DNA of 64,000 bases from Thiohalobacter sp. (GCF_027000115.1 NZ_JALTON010000013.1:1-64000), one strand, 5' to 3'. Counted from the first letter of the stretch, positions 16,828 through 25,288 are shown. Notes: generated by a model from the letters alone, not told the origin. Numbers and translations: made by a program.

Positions 16828-17043
16828 CCCGCCAGGCGCCGGTGTCCCGCCGGCACGGAAACGGCCTTTCCCTGAATTTGTCGTGGGGCAATAGCGTCCC
16901 CTTCTGTTCGCTGCCACCAGAACAGCCTGACATTAAGTCCTTTGTTCAACTGGATATGAACATTTTCTCGAGATGAACTCATTGACTGGTTCGGCCCGCC
17001 CCTGCGAGGGGGCGCTGTCAACTGCTGGACGCCCGCCTGATCG

Positions 17044-17380
17044 GTGACACCCCGCGTGCTCGCCGGCTTCCTCGCTCAGCTCGGCCTGTTCCGGCAGGAG
17101 CTGCAACGCGCACTGACCCGGGACGATCGCGAAATGCTGCGCAGCCTGCTGCACAAGCACAAGTCCTCGGCTCGCTCGGTGGGCACCATGACGCTCGGCA
17201 ATGCCTGCGCCGAGGGCGAGCGGCTCTGCCGGGAAGGCGACGCCAGCGCGCTCGAGCGGATGCTGGCAAACCTGTTCACCGAAATCGACCGCGCCGAGCA
17301 GGCCCTGCAGCGGCTCGCGCACGATGCCCGGGGGCCTGACAGCGGGCAGGCGCTGCACTATCTTTTTTTGGACAGGCTGA
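17044..17380 (+). pseudogene. HPt-domain remnant, frame disturbed at both ends
   Basis: From a GTG at 17044 the frame encodes an HPt-like helical bundle. LLHKHKSSARSVG matches the H-x-x-K-S/G-S/A phosphotransfer motif (His at residue 37), followed by NACAEGERLCREGD and a last helix ending AEQALQRLA. The frame opens right after a stop codon, while another frame just upstream reads QLLDARLIGD, as if the start had shifted. At 17363-17369 a run of seven T follows the domain; with six T the frame would stop at 17378-17380, before the next gene. As it stands it runs on in a meaningless frame. Decay or a sequencing error cannot be separated by eye. Confidence 0.6.
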
Positions 17381-17410
17381 CATCTTCACGTTGCAGAAAA
17401 GGGGGAAGTA

Positions 17411-17622
17411 ATGGAGACAACAGTCGTTCTGGTCACCGACGGCTCGCACGAAGCCGATGCGGTCGAGGCCGCGCTGAAGGAGGACGTTTCGGACCTGCGC
17501 CGCACCGCCGACGAGGCCGAGGCCGCGCGCATCCTCGACAGCGAGGATGTGGCGGTGGTGGTGTACGGGCTTGCCTCGCTGCAGGATGCCGTGGCCATGC
17601 AGGTCAACCTCTATGGTGCTGG
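17411..17622 (+). pseudogene. N-terminal fragment of a disrupted response regulator
   Basis: An ATG at 17411 with AGGGGGAA upstream begins METTVVLVTDGSHEADAVEAAL, and the frame stays sensible to about AVAMQVNLY. In related proteins a stretch ending in a PHRTLVLC-like strand would follow; here the matching continuation (VAEDDIKNAFDYCIRD) is in the +1 frame and the linker is missing. This suggests a deletion that also shifted the frame. The downstream part is listed at 17613-18551. Confidence 0.6.
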
Positions 17623-18551
17623 TTGCCGAGGACGACATAAAGAACGCCTTCGACTACTGCATCCGCGACATCTTCGACGACTACGCCGCGGCCACGCCGC
17701 TGCAGGACATCCATCACATCCGCCTGTCCGTCCATCTTGCCGTGCAACGCCGGGCAACGGAACAGGAGGCCAGGGCCGAAGCCGCCCGCGCCGCGGATGC
17801 CCTGGACGAGGCCCGCAACCGCACCGAGGGCACCAAGAAGGTGGTGGAGCGTTCGCAGACCGAGCTGGGCGACACCCTCGCCGACGAGATCGCCGGCCTG
17901 GCCGCCGAGATGAAGAGGCCCGAAATGGCGGACACCGTGAAGGTGGTCGACGAGAGAAAACTCGACACCCGCCTGCGTAACTTCACCGAAACCCGCGTCA
18001 AGCCCGCCGTGGAGCGTAGCCGTGCCAGCATACACGCCGCTCTCAACGAAATGGCCGAGGTGTTCGCCCGCAAGTACGAGGAGCACGTGGGCGGCCGGTC
18101 ACGCCGCGCCAGTGCCGCACCTGCGGCCCCGGCAAAGCCTGCAGCGGAACCGGCCAAGCGCCAGGCACCCGCTGCCGACAAGGGCAAGGGTGCACACATC
18201 CTCGTCGTCGTCGACGACCCCACCTATGGCGAGATCGTCAAGGACTTCCTGGAGGAAGCCGGGTTCCGGGTCACGCTGTCGCCCAACGGCCAGCAGGCGC
18301 TGACGCTGATGGCGCGCGAGCGACCCGCTCTGGTACTGATGGACTTCGAGATGCCAGTGATGAACGGTGCCGAGACCACACGACGCATGAAGGCCCACCC
18401 CATGCTGCGCAACATCCCGGTCATCATGCTCACCGGCCACAGCGGGAAGGCGGTCATCCAGGCCAGCCTCAAGGCCGGGGCCGCGGACTTCATCCTCAAG
18501 CCCGGAGAGCGCGCCTCCATGACCAACAAGATCCTCGCTCACCTGCCCTGA
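17613..18551 (+). CDS. Response-regulator protein, probably the C-terminal part of a broken gene
   Basis: A 312-residue frame from the ATG at 17613. The first part (VAEDDIKNAFDYCIRDIFDDYAAATPLQDIHHIRLSVHLA) resembles the middle of two-component proteins that begin as the fragment at 17411 does. Then come a long charged helical region, an Ala/Pro-rich linker (about 165-190) and a C-terminal receiver domain with ILVVVDDPTYGEIVKDFLEEAGF, phospho-acceptor Asp in LVLMDFEMPVMNGAE, Thr in IMLTGHSG and Lys in FILKPGE. The first acidic-pocket residues are partly replaced (VVVDDP). It may still be translated, but no good ribosome site precedes it. Confidence 0.6.
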   Translation: MVLVAEDDIKNAFDYCIRDIFDDYAAATPLQDIHHIRLSVHLAVQRRATEQEARAEAARAADALDEARNRTEGTKKVVERSQTELGDTLADEIAGLAAEMKRPEMADTVKVVDERKLDTRLRNFTETRVKPAVERSRASIHAALNEMAEVFARKYEEHVGGRSRRASAAPAAPAKPAAEPAKRQAPAADKGKGAHILVVVDDPTYGEIVKDFLEEAGFRVTLSPNGQQALTLMARERPALVLMDFEMPVMNGAETTRRMKAHPMLRNIPVIMLTGHSGKAVIQASLKAGAADFILKPGERASMTNKILAHLP

Positions 18552-18672
18552 ACCGGCCCACAGCCCCAAAAATACTTGATATCCCGATAAGGCGTGACTG
18601 CACCTCTCTGTAATTCAAGGGGTTTTGCCGGGTACGCCTTGATTCGGGGCATGATCGCGAAAAAATCTTCCA

Positions 18673-18681
18673 TGGTATGAT
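18673..18681 (+). promoter_or_regulatory. Extended -10 promoter candidate for sat
   Basis: TGGTATGAT matches the extended -10 form TGnTATAAT at all but one position, about 115 bases before the sat ATG. No clear -35 is present. The rest of the 18552-18795 gap shows no other gene. Confidence 0.4.
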
Positions 18682-18795
18682 GCCGGGAATTTCCGGTAGC
18701 CCCGCGCGGCGCCACCAGCCACGCCCGGAAGTCCTGCCGGAGGCGCATGGCGCGCCGACGAATTCCGACAACAGGCACCACAGGAGAGAAGCCCC

Positions 18796-19995
18796 ATGAT
18801 CAATCCCGTCGGCTCCGACGAACTCAAGCCGCTGTTCGTCTATGACCCGGAAGAACACGATGCCCTGATGCACGAGGCAGAATCCCTGCCCTCGGTGGTG
18901 GTCAGCTCCGCGACCGCCGGCAACGCCGTCATGCTCGGCGGCGGCTACTTCTCGCCGCTGCCCGGCTACATGAACGTCGCCGATGCCGTCAGTGTCGCCG
19001 AGACCATGAAGACAACCGATGGCCTGTTTTTCCCGGTGCCCGTGCTCAACCTGCTGCCGGACGTCTCCGCCATCGAGGGCGCGAAGCGCATTGCGCTGCG
19101 CGACCCCAACGTCGAGGGTAACCCGATCATCGCCGTACAGGACGTGGAGGCCATCGAGGAAGTCAGCGACGCACAGATGCAGCTGATGACCGAAAAGGTC
19201 TATCGCACCACCGATCCCGAGCACCCCGGCGTCGCGGCCTTCAACAGCCAGGGCCGCTTTGCCGTCTCCGGCCCGATCAGGGTGCTGAACTTCAGCTACT
19301 TCATCACCGACTTCCCGGACACCTTCCGCACCGCAGTCGAAATCCGCAACGAGATCAAGGAGCGTGGCTGGAACAAGGTCGTCGCCTTCCAGACCCGCAA
19401 CCCCATGCACCGCGCGCACGAGGAACTCTGCCGCATGGCCATGGACGCGGTCGGCGCCGACGGCCTGGTGATCCACATGCTGCTGGGCAAGCTCAAGCCC
19501 GGCGACATCCCCGCCCCGGTGCGCGACGCCGCCATCCGCAAGATGGTGGAACTCTACTTCCCGCCCAACACCGTGATGATCACCGGCTACGGCTTCGACA
19601 TGCTCTATGCCGGCCCGCGCGAGGCCGTGCTGCATGCCTACTTCCGCCAGAACATGGGTGCGACCCACTTCATCATCGGTCGCGACCATGCCGGCGTGGG
19701 CGACTACTACGGCGCCTTCGACGCCCAGACCATCTTCGACACCGACGTGCCGAAGGGCGCCTTGCAGATCGAGATCTTCCGCGCCGACCATACCGCTTAT
19801 TCGAAGAAGCTGAATAAGGTGGTGATGATGCGCGACGCGCCGGATCACACCAAGGAAGACTTCGTGCTGTTGTCCGGCACCAAGGTCCGTGAGATGCTGG
19901 GGCAGGGCATCGCGCCGCCGCCGGAGTTCTCGCGTCCGGAAGTGGCCAAGATCCTCATGGACTACTACCAGAGCCTGAACAAGGAAGCCGGCTGA
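18796..19995 (+). CDS. sat: Sulfate adenylyltransferase (ATP sulfurylase)
   Basis: A 399-residue single-subunit ATP sulfurylase, unrelated to the CysDN type. In sulfur oxidisers it usually runs in reverse, turning APS and pyrophosphate into sulfate and ATP after APS reductase oxidises sulfite. Motifs are FQTRNPMHRAHEELCRMA with the HxxH-like nucleotide site, IGRDHAGVGDYYGAFDAQ and LSGTKVREMLGQG. It lacks the APS-kinase domain of fungal forms. AGGAGAG stands before the ATG. It is monocistronic here, with a terminator close behind; no apr genes are in the window. Confidence 0.96.
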   Translation: MINPVGSDELKPLFVYDPEEHDALMHEAESLPSVVVSSATAGNAVMLGGGYFSPLPGYMNVADAVSVAETMKTTDGLFFPVPVLNLLPDVSAIEGAKRIALRDPNVEGNPIIAVQDVEAIEEVSDAQMQLMTEKVYRTTDPEHPGVAAFNSQGRFAVSGPIRVLNFSYFITDFPDTFRTAVEIRNEIKERGWNKVVAFQTRNPMHRAHEELCRMAMDAVGADGLVIHMLLGKLKPGDIPAPVRDAAIRKMVELYFPPNTVMITGYGFDMLYAGPREAVLHAYFRQNMGATHFIIGRDHAGVGDYYGAFDAQTIFDTDVPKGALQIEIFRADHTAYSKKLNKVVMMRDAPDHTKEDFVLLSGTKVREMLGQGIAPPPEFSRPEVAKILMDYYQSLNKEAG

Positions 19996-20022
19996 TCCCG
20001 GCCGCTTTCTCTGCTCTACCGA

Positions 20023-20049
20023 CGCCGGGCGCAACGCCCGGCGTTTTTT
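20023..20049 (+). terminator. Rho-independent terminator after sat
   Basis: CGCCGGGCG and CGCCCGGCG form a stem around a CAA loop, followed by TTTTTT. It starts 27 bases after the sat stop codon. Confidence 0.9.
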
Positions 20050-20066
20050 CCGGCCCGCGAAAACCT

Positions 20067-20092
20067 GATGGGCGCGCTTTGCTTTGCCCATC
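20067..20092. repeat. Dispersed palindromic repeat A, copy 5
   Basis: GATGGGCGCGCTTTGC then TTTGCCCATC, between the sat terminator and the convergent VIT1-type gene. The CTAC end is lost. Confidence 0.7.
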
Positions 20093-20122
20093 GCCTCAAC
20101 GAGACGCCCGCTCCCACACAGA

Positions 20123-21214
20123 TCAGATCTCGACCCCGAACCAGACCTGCATCAGCCGCCCGAACAGATAGGCCAGCCCCGCCGCGGCAAAACCCGACAG
20201 CGTCATCTCCAGGATCTTGGTCCGCGGCGGGATGCCCGACAGGGCCGACACCAGCCCGCCCACCGTCGCCAGCGCCGTGCCGGCCAGCAGCACAGAACCC
20301 GCCAGCGCCACCAGCGACTGCTCGGCCAGGAAGTAGGGCAGCACCGGAAAGATCACCCCGAGCAGATAGGCCAGCCCGGTGAAGAAGGCCGAGCGCCATT
20401 CGTTCTCCGTCACCGGCTCGATCAGCAGGCGGCCGATGGTTTCCGTATCCGCGCCCAGACGACCGGCCAGTTCCTCGCCGACCTCGGCGGGCAGTCCCGT
20501 CTCCGCCAGCCGCTCCCGGAAGCGATCGCGGGCCCGCTCCGGCGCCACCGCAAACAGGATCTCCATCTGCCGCCGGTTGGCCTCGTTCACCTGCCGCTGC
20601 GACCGCACCGAAATGAAGGCGCCGATGCCCATGGACAGCGCCCCCGCGATGCCCACGATCAGGCCGCTGACGCCCACCAGCAGCGGATTGCCCGGATAGG
20701 CCGCCGACAGGCCCGTGACCGCGCCCAGGATTTCCACCAGCCCGTCGTTCATGCCCAGGATGAAGTCGCGCACGTTGGCCAGCCCCGCACCCTCGGCCTC
20801 GCGGCGGAAACTGGCCTCGTGCTCCAGTTCGTCGAGGATGATGTCGTGCAGGCGCTGGCGCACGGCCTCGTGCAGATCCGGTTCCTGCCATACCGCAAAG
20901 TAATCCTGCGCCGCACCCGTCTCGCCCAGTTCCAGCGTGCCGATCACCAGCCGCGGGGGCAGAAACCACAACAGCACCGCCACCACCGCCAGCCGCAAGC
21001 GCGGTGGCCGAACCGCGGGTAGGGCGCCGCCCAGGGCCTGGATGCGCTCCGCCCAGAAGTCCGCATGACGCCGCTCGGTGGCGGCGGTGCGCTCCAGCAG
21101 CGCGCGCAGTGCCGGGTCACGCACCCGCGCGGCGAGGCCGCTGTAGGTGAGATGGTCGCCCATCTCGCTCTGGTAGAAGCGCTGCAGTCGCATCAGTTCC
21201 TGTTCCCGGTTCAT
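20123..21214 (-). CDS. Ferritin-like domain fused to VIT1/CCC1 transporter
   Basis: A 363-residue membrane protein with two parts. The first 150 residues form a rubrerythrin/ferritin-like four-helix region with acidic metal-ligand helices (REQELMRLQRFYQSEMGDHL, RTAATERRHADFW, IILDELEHEASFRRE). The rest is a VIT1/CCC1 transporter with NDGLVEILGAVTGLSAAY, GALSMGIGAFISVRSQ and five predicted membrane segments. Such fusions (Mbfa-like) export iron or manganese from the cytoplasm to the periplasm. The ATG at 21214 is preferred over one at 21235 because AGGGGAAG lies just before it. Confidence 0.9.
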   Translation of the reverse strand: MNREQELMRLQRFYQSEMGDHLTYSGLAARVRDPALRALLERTAATERRHADFWAERIQALGGALPAVRPPRLRLAVVAVLLWFLPPRLVIGTLELGETGAAQDYFAVWQEPDLHEAVRQRLHDIILDELEHEASFRREAEGAGLANVRDFILGMNDGLVEILGAVTGLSAAYPGNPLLVGVSGLIVGIAGALSMGIGAFISVRSQRQVNEANRRQMEILFAVAPERARDRFRERLAETGLPAEVGEELAGRLGADTETIGRLLIEPVTENEWRSAFFTGLAYLLGVIFPVLPYFLAEQSLVALAGSVLLAGTALATVGGLVSALSGIPPRTKILEMTLSGFAAAGLAYLFGRLMQVWFGVEI

Positions 21215-21311
21215 TTTTCTTCCCCTGTTTGCCATGCACCTGCCTGCGCTGGGGTATGATGGCAGTAGCCCGCGATTCAAGCGCACGGCCCGCCCGGCAA
21301 AGGATGCCTCC

Positions 21312-22217
21312 ATGACCACGGATTCAGAGCCCTTCCGTTTCGAACAAATCCACATCGACGCGGCCCGCAACGCCACCGACGACTTCAACCTGTTTCATGA
21401 TCCGCTGCGTTGGCAACGCCTCGCCGGCAATCCCTTCTGTGGTCCCATCGTACTGGGATTCCAGCTCGTGTGTCTGGCCGAGGGCTGGCTGCGGGGGCAG
21501 GGCATCATCACCGACGACGGCCCGGCCTTCGTCAACGGCCAGTACCAGTTCGCCAGTGCACTGCGCCCGGGAGAAAGCGCCCGCATCGAAGCCGGCCGTC
21601 CGCGCATCGAGGCCGACCGGCGAAGCTGCAGGCTGCTGGTGCGTGGTCCCTCCGGCCTGATACTGCGGGGCCAGATTCAGCAGGAACCCGAGGCCCGCCA
21701 TGTGCCGGAGGGCGCGCCGGCCATCGCGCCCGATGCGCTCGCGCGCCAGCCCGACCGCTCCTGGTTCGGAAACAGCGGCTGGTTTCTGAAGCACAAGTAC
21801 ATGAACACCGGCAACGCCAAGAACTTCCTCTGCGGGTCACGGGTGGAACAGACCCGCTTCATCGACGAACTCGAGGATCGCGTGCGCTTCCCCGACAGCT
21901 TTCCCGCCGCGCTCATCTCCTGCGCCCTGCTGGAACGCGCCCGCAGCGAAGGGCACGACTTCGAGCGTGAGCCCATGGTCTACACCCAGCACCGCATCAG
22001 CATCGACCAGCGTGGCATGGCGCGGCTCAAGAGCAACGACCGCGTCAGCCTGCTGGTCGGTCCGCCCCGGCAACAGGCCGCCGGCCGCGGCCTCGGCGCC
22101 CAGGCCGTGCGCCAGCAGACCCATGGCTGCCTCGTCCTCGACCAGCAGGGCCAACCCCTGGTGCGGGCACTCATCAGCCTGTCGCCGCTGAGCGCGCTGC
22201 GGGAGGGCAACGCTTGA
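21312..22217 (+). CDS. MaoC-like double-hotdog protein
   Basis: A 301-residue protein that looks like two hotdog folds in tandem. The first contains the hydratase-like segment FNLFHDPLRWQRLAGNPFCGPIVLGFQLVCLAEGWL, close to the MaoC N-x-H-x-D...P-I-V-x-G pattern; the Asp/His dyad is only partly kept. The second begins after about residue 150 and ends QTHGCLVLDQQGQPLVRALISLS. It probably binds acyl-CoA or an acyl-ACP thioester; whether it hydrates is uncertain. The ATG at 21312 has AAGGA 10 bases upstream. It is divergent from the VIT1-type gene. Confidence 0.65.
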   Translation: MTTDSEPFRFEQIHIDAARNATDDFNLFHDPLRWQRLAGNPFCGPIVLGFQLVCLAEGWLRGQGIITDDGPAFVNGQYQFASALRPGESARIEAGRPRIEADRRSCRLLVRGPSGLILRGQIQQEPEARHVPEGAPAIAPDALARQPDRSWFGNSGWFLKHKYMNTGNAKNFLCGSRVEQTRFIDELEDRVRFPDSFPAALISCALLERARSEGHDFEREPMVYTQHRISIDQRGMARLKSNDRVSLLVGPPRQQAAGRGLGAQAVRQQTHGCLVLDQQGQPLVRALISLSPLSALREGNA

Positions 22218-22309
22218 GCCGTCAGGGGAAATTGCCGAGGATATCGGCGTAAAGGAGATTGCTTCCTTGAACCGTCATGGATAATGGCACGAAAGGAGGA
22301 GCGCATAGG

Positions 22310-22750
22310 GTGCGCGAATTGAGGCAGGGCGGCCGCCCGAAGGCTGCCAGTGGCAGGGATCCCTGGGCCTGGGCCAGCCGCTGGCTTATGATGCTTCGCC
22401 GGTCCGGCGACAAGCGGGCCGATTCAACGGCCCGTCACAAGGCGACCACAGATGACGAACATGCAGAGCAGCGAAAAGTGACCTCCAGACTCCCCGACAA
22501 CTCCCGGCTGCAGTCCATCACGACCGAAGACGTCGATTCGGCGCTGCAGATGCTGAAACAGCACGTGCAGGGTGCGGAGATCGGGCCGCTGGTGGCCGCG
22601 CTGGAAGCCTTGAAGGAGAATCCCCAGGACAGGGGCCGCCAGGAGGCAGTGGCAGAGGCCTTCGATGCGCTGGGCATCGTGCAGGGGGCGGTGTTGACCT
22701 ATGCGCCCTTGCTGCAGTTGTTCGTGTCGGTTGATCCGTTCGACGATTGA
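22310..22750 (+). CDS. Hypothetical protein
   Basis: I do not recognise this 146-residue protein. The N-terminal 60 residues are basic and low in structure; the C-terminal 85 residues look all-helical (VDSALQMLKQHVQGAEIG, LVAALEALKENPQDRGRQEA, VLTYAPLLQLFVSVDP). I chose the GTG at 22310 because AAAGGAGGAG lies 8-10 bases upstream; an in-frame ATG at 22277 has no ribosome site and another GTG lies at 22478. The gene follows the hotdog gene by 92 bp. Confidence 0.6.
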   Translation: MRELRQGGRPKAASGRDPWAWASRWLMMLRRSGDKRADSTARHKATTDDEHAEQRKVTSRLPDNSRLQSITTEDVDSALQMLKQHVQGAEIGPLVAALEALKENPQDRGRQEAVAEAFDALGIVQGAVLTYAPLLQLFVSVDPFDD

Positions 22751-22763
22751 GTGGTGGTTGTGT

Positions 22764-22799
22764 GATGGGCGCGGCCTTTCGGGCCTTTGTCCATCCTGC
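22764..22799. repeat. Dispersed palindromic repeat A, copy 6
   Basis: GATGGGCGCGGCC...TTGTCCATCCTGC, a diverged copy just after the hypothetical gene. Confidence 0.65.
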
Positions 22800-22830
22800 G
22801 GCAACTGCAGTTGGAATGACTGATGCTTTT

Positions 22831-22860
22831 GATGGGCACGCTTCGCTTTACCCATCCTAC
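22831..22860. repeat. Dispersed palindromic repeat A, copy 7
   Basis: GATGGGCACGCTTCGC then TTTACCCATCCTAC, near-canonical, inverted relative to copy 8. Confidence 0.8.
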
Positions 22861-22883
22861 GAGAGGCTGCGAGAGGCGTTCCG

Positions 22884-22919
22884 GTAGGATGGGCAAAGTC
22901 GCGTAGCGACGTGCCCATC
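22884..22919. repeat. Dispersed palindromic repeat A, copy 8
   Basis: GTAGGATGGGCAAAGTC, a six-base insertion in the loop, then GACGTGCCCATC. With copies 6 and 7 it fills the gap up to the PP2C gene. An AT-rich tract (22998-23030) follows and no gene is seen in it. Confidence 0.75.
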
Positions 22920-23028
22920 AACTGCGGTGGTCAATAACGCCCCCGGATCCGCGGAAAGGCGAGGCAGTCAGGCCTCGATCACCCGGGGCTCCCCTGCCTC
23001 ATATTTAACATAATATACATTATACGCA

Positions 23029-23799
23029 CTATCCGAGGCAGGTCGGGCGGTACAGGATGACCGTCAGATCATCCGGATGCCCGCTGTCGCCCGCCATCAC
23101 GGCGGCGGTTTCTTCCATCAGTCCGCACAGGGCGCGCTCGATCGGGCCCTTGCGCACCCGCTCGACGACCTGTTCGATGGGCAGATTGTCGGTGAGCCCG
23201 TCGCTGGCGATCAGCACCGTGTCGCGTGCTTGCAGGCGAATGCGTGGCCCGATCTCCATGTGCATGTCCCGGCTGCCGACGATGTTCGATACCAGGTGCC
23301 GGTTCTCGGCATACCATGCGGGATCATCCTCCTCGATCACGACCCCGGATGCCGCCGCGTAGCCGGTCGGCGAATGGGCCATCACGTACTGGCGGATGCG
23401 TCCCCGTTGTCCGGTGACCAGGATGGGCGAATCGCCCACATGGAAGCTCTGTGCCACGCCATCGGCGATCTGCACCACGGCGAGCGTGGTCGCGGCCCCG
23501 CTGCCCAGCCCCAGCACCACCTCGTTGGCCGCCTCGATGCCGCCCAGCACCGCGGCCCGCACCTGCTCGGGCGCCTGGGAATCCAACCCGGCAACGGCTT
23601 GCGCGATCGTGGTGACGGCCAGGCGCGAGGCGTCCCGGCCGGCCGGACAGCCGCCGACGCCATCGGCCAGTATCAGCACACCGTCCCGTGACCCCAGCGG
23701 CACCGCGGCCAGCGCGTCCTCGTTCGGGCCTTCCCTGGCGGGCGACTTGCGGGTAGCCAGCGCGACACAGCCGCCGGCGAACCGCAACGGCCCCTCCAT
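23029..23799 (-). CDS. PP2C-type Ser/Thr protein phosphatase
   Basis: A 256-residue PPM/PP2C phosphatase. Metal-binding motifs are visible: GPNEDALAAV (motif 1), LILADGVGGCPAGRDAS (motif 2), SGAATTLAVVQI, SFHVGDSPILV, LIASDGLTDNL and GHPDDLTVILYR at the end. I chose the ATG at 23799 because AGGAGG lies 5 bases before it; an ATG at 23847 in the same frame has no ribosome site. It follows the kinase gene by about 80 bp on the same strand and is probably its antagonist. Confidence 0.9.
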   Translation of the reverse strand: MEGPLRFAGGCVALATRKSPAREGPNEDALAAVPLGSRDGVLILADGVGGCPAGRDASRLAVTTIAQAVAGLDSQAPEQVRAAVLGGIEAANEVVLGLGSGAATTLAVVQIADGVAQSFHVGDSPILVTGQRGRIRQYVMAHSPTGYAAASGVVIEEDDPAWYAENRHLVSNIVGSRDMHMEIGPRIRLQARDTVLIASDGLTDNLPIEQVVERVRKGPIERALCGLMEETAAVMAGDSGHPDDLTVILYRPTCLG

Positions 23800-23877
23800 C
23801 AGAGCCTCCTGATCGGCAAATACTATCGTTTTTTCAATTGACTCCATTTGATTTCTGAACTGATTTGTCTTCTTGGA

Positions 23878-24612
23878 TCAGGACCAGCGCAGGTTTTCCA
23901 GGTACAGCCGCAGCTGCCCGGCAGTGCGGTACTTGCGAAGGATCAGGCTGCGCTTGAGGCCGCAGCAGATGGCCTTGATCTCGGGCGGCTGGCGCGCATA
24001 GTGGCGTTGTCCGCCCAGGGCATCGTAGAAGATGCGGATCAGGTCCAGTACATCATTGCGTATGCCCTCGGCGTTGGAACGGCTCCAGGCGAACATGTCG
24101 ATGAGCTTGAGTTCGAAGCCCAGCCCGTGGCGTTCGACGATGATGTTGTCGGCGTGCAGATCACCGTGGTATTCGCCGGCGGCGTGCACGCACTCGAGGC
24201 CAAGCGCAAGATGGTACAGCAGGTGCAGGGCCTGGAAGGGTTGCAAGCGCTGGCCGGGCTGGCGGGCAACGAAGGCATCCAGCAACTCCCCTTCCACATA
24301 TTCCGAGACCAGGGCCGAGATCATGCGACCATCGAGTTCCAGTCGCTCGCGCGTGTAGTACTGGATGACGATCGGGCAGTGCCTCAGCTTGTGCAGCTTG
24401 CGGGCATAGCGCCTGAGAGCACTGTCGCGCGGATTGCGTTGGGGAAAGAAAAGCTTCAGCGTGCGCTCGATGCGGGTGCCAAGCTCGAGCACCAGGTAGA
24501 CCTCGCCCTCCCAGCCAGCCCCCAGCCGTTCCAGCACCCGGTACTTGCCGAGCAGCGTGCTGCCGGGCTCCAGATCGAATGCCGTGATACGCTTGCCACG
24601 TGCCCCCGCCAT
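23878..24612 (-). CDS. Small Ser/Thr protein kinase-like protein
   Basis: A 244-residue single-domain kinase-like protein with no membrane segment. LLGKYRVLERLGAGWEGEVYLV is the glycine-rich loop, RTLKLFF holds the likely ATP-binding Lys, and HGDLHADNIIV replaces the usual HRDLKxxN catalytic loop with the form seen in bacterial and RIO/aminoglycoside-kinase-like proteins. LKLIDMFAW stands where DFG is expected, so the metal Asp is kept but the Gly is lost. It may be an active atypical kinase. Cotranscription with the PP2C gene suggests a reversible phosphorylation pair; targets are unknown. Confidence 0.85.
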   Translation of the reverse strand: MAGARGKRITAFDLEPGSTLLGKYRVLERLGAGWEGEVYLVLELGTRIERTLKLFFPQRNPRDSALRRYARKLHKLRHCPIVIQYYTRERLELDGRMISALVSEYVEGELLDAFVARQPGQRLQPFQALHLLYHLALGLECVHAAGEYHGDLHADNIIVERHGLGFELKLIDMFAWSRSNAEGIRNDVLDLIRIFYDALGGQRHYARQPPEIKAICCGLKRSLILRKYRTAGQLRLYLENLRWS

Positions 24613-24654
24613 CGATTTTCACCCTCGACCGTGACGATCAAAACGCTTGCGTTA

Positions 24655-24925
24655 TTAACCCGCATATTGCACCAGGGCGGAAGCGGGCGGCAGGCAACCT
24701 GTTGTCCTGGCGGGCAATGAACCGGATTTCGTGGCCATGGCCCGGAGCGCGATTTGCGCCTGCCCGCTTCCTGCTGCGGCCCTGGCGGATTTTCGCTCGG
24801 CCTCGCATCTCGGTAGCCCCCGTGGATCGAAGAGCCGGGCTCGGAAGCGGGCCGGGTTCTCTGCGACCTCAGATTCCGGAGCGCAGGATATTTTTTGCAG
24901 GAAATCGCGCCAGGACCGGCGCTTC
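24655..24925. repeat. Dispersed element C, long copy
   Basis: It begins TTAACCCGCATATTGC after a TA. About 140 bp are shared with 35465-35600, including GCGGAAGCGGGCGGCAGGCA and CCCGCTTCCTGCTGCGGCC. The copies then diverge but share CCAGGACCGGC near the right end, so the copy at 35465 looks like an internally deleted form. No transposase was found; a nonautonomous mobile element or old remnant is likely. Confidence 0.6.
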
Positions 24926-25031
24926 AGAGCATACCGCAACGGATGAAGTTTGCGAGGCATGACGGAAAATCAGTGCATATCACCCAGAGCATGGCTTCGC
25001 GTCATCGAATTTCGGCAAGGGCAGAGACAGC

Positions 25032-25212
25032 TCAGCCGCGCTCGCCAGACCCCCCGCCCAGACGCGCCAGCACGTCATCTGGCCGGAGGGTGCCGCGCAG
25101 CTTCGCGGTAAGCTGCTTGAGCAGTTCGTCACCCGCGTTGCGACCGCAGGTGTCATTGACCACCTTGAACTGGTCGAGGCCGAGATGGCGCACTGCATGT
25201 TCCACCGACTCG
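25032..25212 (-). pseudogene. Diguanylate cyclase (GGDEF) fragment
   Basis: The minus strand encodes an unmistakable piece of a GGDEF domain: ESVEHAVRHLGLDQFKVVND, TCGRNAGDELLKQLTAKL and DDVLARLGGGSGERG then stop. The chain is cut exactly at the active-site loop, where RLGGDEF has become RLGGGSGERG. No start codon with a ribosome site and no upstream PAS or N-terminal part is present. It is the 60-residue relic of a lost diguanylate cyclase, next to element C. The rest of the 24926-25288 gap shows no gene. Confidence 0.75.
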
Positions 25213-25288
25213 CGGCGGCAAAATCGGCGAAACTTGAGGCGAAATCGCCGGGTTTGTGGCAGGCTCGGGAAAAAATCGGGGGAAGCCC

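Noticed and set aside
18552-18672. Classical -35/-10 promoter upstream of sat
   Set aside because: TTGATT and TTGATA occur but at wrong distances (about 31 bases or more) from the TATGAT; only the extended -10 was kept as a candidate.
23800-23847. Start of the PP2C protein at 23847
   Set aside because: No ribosome site there, whereas AGGAGG lies 5 bases before the in-frame ATG at 23799.
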